From G963665545 sp963665545 (lineage in GTDB: Bacteria; Pseudomonadota; Gammaproteobacteria; Xanthomonadales; SZUA-36): 64,000 bases of DNA. A program made the position numbers and the translations under genes. The notes below the pieces were generated by a model. It was not told the DNA's origin and searched no databases. It saw nothing but the letters and a program-made list of their open reading frames with translations. Location: NCBI GenBank assembly GCA_963665545.2, contig CAXXKZ010000011.1:186001-250000 (forward strand), read 5' to 3'. This document shows, piece by piece, positions 62,438 through 64,000 of this stretch. The first letter of the stretch is position 1. Each line of letters opens with the position of its first letter.

Positions 62438-63436
62438 TCAAAGCAGACCCGACAACCAGTGCATCACATTCAGAGCAAATTGGGCGTTGTGTGCTGCTCC
62501 CGGGTGATTCATTCCCTTCCTGTCTGGTTCGATTATCTCGGCTGTAAACATGCCCGCTTCACCAAGTATAACAACCTTACCTTCCCCCAATTCCAGAGCT
62601 GCACCTTGCATCATTCCCTCACTGGAAATATATGGGGAAGACATAAGATTTTGCATGTGATCTGTTGAATCAGTTTTTAAATCCAATGGGAAATAGGTGC
62701 GTACTCCCTCTCCTAACACCATCAAGGGCTGTACATTTGCCAACGGCTTCGCCCGAAATGCCTGGCCGGTAAAGGTGAGCACTGAATCTACCGCCTCGCC
62801 TTTTTCTGCCCGCCCCCTGGTGATAGGGTGTGAGCGTAATGAGCCATCAGCGGCTTTAAATTCAATCGGTTTATATATATCAACGGGGTAGGTATATCCA
62901 TTGCTCATTAGCACACCAAATGCAGCAGCCAGCTCTTCAGCTGCTCCCGGAAACGGCATATGATCTGCGAGCAACAGCAGCGAGCCCCCCTCCTTTACCC
63001 ACTCAACCAGAGACGTAATCTCTTGTTTCTCAAAGGCCGAAGGCGTGGGCAGCTTCCATTGATCCGTACAACTTGTTTTCCCGAAGTTCATGGGATTCAG
63101 GGCATTGGCAATAACCAAAACATCTATCTGTTTAAGTTCGGCTTTAGTAAAGGCACTGTACTTTCCTTTGGAGCTTTCGACGATATAGCCATCTTTCTTA
63201 AGAAGATCTGCAAAGGGCTTAAAGCGACCACCCATAGTATGGAGGTTATGATGTGCCTCATCGATAACCACGAAAGGTGCATTTCCCTCTGCATCAGGAA
63301 ACGCAGGCTCCTCTACCTGCGGGATAAAACTCTTATCCGGATATTGGAGTCTGTCACACAAGTCCTCAGCCAGACCACGACTTGATACAAATAGACCAAG
63401 AATTATGATCGTTAATAAGAGGTGATTAAATTTCAC
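62438..63436 (-). CDS. Exported DUF4350-type protein (GATase-like fold)
   Basis: 332 aa with a signal peptide (LLLTIIILGLFVSSRGLA). The body has DUF4350-like features: VIDEAHHNLHTMGGRFKPFA, DVLVIANALNP, VKEGGSLLLLADHMPFPGAA and the C-terminal VVILGEAGMFTAE and NVMHWLSGLL. This fold resembles type 1 glutamine amidotransferase-like domains without an obvious catalytic Cys. Function unknown. It lies 179 bp downstream of an amidohydrolase on the same strand, the same order as the broken pair 45335 and 39992, suggesting a conserved functional link. The upstream region includes a small palindromic repeat. Confidence 0.75.
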   Translation of the reverse strand: MKFNHLLLTIIILGLFVSSRGLAEDLCDRLQYPDKSFIPQVEEPAFPDAEGNAPFVVIDEAHHNLHTMGGRFKPFADLLKKDGYIVESSKGKYSAFTKAELKQIDVLVIANALNPMNFGKTSCTDQWKLPTPSAFEKQEITSLVEWVKEGGSLLLLADHMPFPGAAEELAAAFGVLMSNGYTYPVDIYKPIEFKAADGSLRSHPITRGRAEKGEAVDSVLTFTGQAFRAKPLANVQPLMVLGEGVRTYFPLDLKTDSTDHMQNLMSSPYISSEGMMQGAALELGEGKVVILGEAGMFTAEIIEPDRKGMNHPGAAHNAQFALNVMHWLSGLL

Positions 63437-63574
63437 TTATCTTCTCCACTTTCTAATCATCCGCGAATTTTAAATTGAATCCTTGGAAAGCAGATTGACT
63501 GTTTTCCATGACCCAAATTTGTTCCCCCCGTGTATATATGAGCCCTTTCTCCTGCGGCTCAGGACGGCGTAACT

Positions 63575-63604
63575 GTAGGGTGGATTAGCAAAGCGTAATC
63601 CGTC
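63575..63604. repeat. Short palindromic intergenic repeat
   Basis: GTAGGGTGGATTAGCAAAGC followed by GTAATCC: GGATTA (63582-63587) pairs with TAATCC (63596-63601). The motif resembles a widespread gammaproteobacterial intergenic repeat. It lies between the amidohydrolase stop and the DUF4350 gene. Confidence 0.5.
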
Positions 63605-63615
63605 ACTTGTAACAA

Positions 63616-64000
63616 TTACTGCTGCGTCTCAACTTCCATATTGCTGATCAGTGGCGCCAGAGGCAGCGCATCAATATTCACCACTTTGCCTGCTTTAATC
63701 ACCTTGTGGATGGTGCGGTAGTTTTTGGCACTTTTCAGTGGATTCTTTTCGAGGATAACCAAGTCCGCCAACTTTCCTGGCTCCAGCGTCCCGAACTTAT
63801 CAGCCATTTTGTAGGACTTGGCCACATTGCTGGTGACCAATTTCAAAATCTCCATCGGAGCCATACCTAAGTCTTCCAGTGCTACCAAAGCATTGAAGTG
63901 CGACTCTCCCAGCTTACCATCAGGATCAACATTGACACTGATACTGGCATAGTCAGCAGCCAGAGCTGAATTTTCAATCCCCGAATCGGTCGAGAGTAAT
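63616..64000 (-). CDS. Amidohydrolase, C-terminal part (continues beyond the window)
   Basis: The last about 127 residues of an amidohydrolase closely similar to the one at 45335-46756: STDSGIENSALAADYASISV, VALEDLGMAPMEILKLVTSN, KFGTLEPGKLADLVILEKNP and a complete end LAPLISNMEVETQQ. The start lies past 64000. It shows the ending that the paralogue lost to IS256. It precedes the DUF4350 gene on the same strand. Confidence 0.85.
   Translation of the reverse strand, partial: LLSTDSGIENSALAADYASISVNVDPDGKLGESHFNALVALEDLGMAPMEILKLVTSNVAKSYKMADKFGTLEPGKLADLVILEKNPLKSAKNYRTIHKVIKAGKVVNIDALPLAPLISNMEVETQQ

Noticed and set aside
28950..64000. Right attachment site of the island
   Set aside because: I looked for a second copy of the tRNA 3' end (TTCGATTCCGTTCACCCGC) and saw none in the window.
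30347..64000. A phage-defence, toxin-antitoxin or CRISPR system in the island
   Set aside because: No nuclease, helicase, methylase, toxin or repeat-spacer array is recognisable; cargo is hydrolases, IS elements and fragments.

Overview
The window looks like a chromosomal segment of a gammaproteobacterium, probably free-living and aquatic. This rests on the gene content (TonB receptor, TPP-riboswitch thiamine salvage, omega-amino acid catabolism, a His-box acyl desaturase, many exported hydrolases) and on Gram-negative features such as lipoboxes and a beta-barrel receptor; the lineage is an inference and not fixed by any marker gene. No rRNA, CRISPR array or plasmid/phage replication module is visible.

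Region 1 (1-14750) is ordinary metabolic DNA. An amidase faces a three-gene minus-strand operon (CaiB-type CoA transferase, ornithine cyclodeaminase-like protein, D-threonine aldolase/D-serine dehydratase-like PLP enzyme). Then come a beta-lactamase-fold serine hydrolase, nitroreductase, fatty-acid desaturase, a translationally coupled reductase/thioesterase pair, and two exported amidohydrolases diverging from a TetR regulator. The amidase and the serine hydrolase each carry a +1/-1 pair of frameshifts.

Region 2 (14760-19680) is a thiamine acquisition operon. A promoter and a well-formed TPP riboswitch precede a TonB receptor, a YkoF-like small protein, a PnuT-like permease and a thiamine-kinase-like phosphotransferase, with an SDR last.

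Region 3 (19790-28860) is an amine/omega-amino acid catabolic cluster: serine hydrolase, GabT, malonate/methylmalonate-semialdehyde dehydrogenase, omega-amino acid:pyruvate aminotransferase, a cupin-XRE regulator with a perfect palindrome in the promoter, alanine dehydrogenase with a divergent Lrp regulator, and an acetylpolyamine amidohydrolase-like deacetylase. Pyruvate-dependent transamination yields alanine, which alanine dehydrogenase could recycle.

Region 4 (28866-64000) starts at tRNA-Gly(CCC), followed directly by a P4-type tyrosine integrase, and is an accessory island crowded with insertion sequences. There are seven near-identical copies of a 1385-bp IS256-family element (one truncated, one split), an IS21-family element nested between two of them, an IS1182-family element broken by an IS3-family element, remnants of IS6, IS3 and rve-type transposases, and a 264-bp MITE-like palindrome. 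Between them lie exported amidohydrolases, serine hydrolases, a DppA-like M55 peptidase, DUF4350-type proteins, and fragments of SMUG1, aconitase X, an FTP/M4-type protease and a TonB receptor. Comparing the broken genes with intact paralogues at 62438-64000 suggests an ancestral operon amidohydrolase - DUF4350 protein - serine hydrolase - M55 peptidase, later wrecked by IS256 insertion and deletion. That exported-hydrolase module is the most interesting candidate system here.
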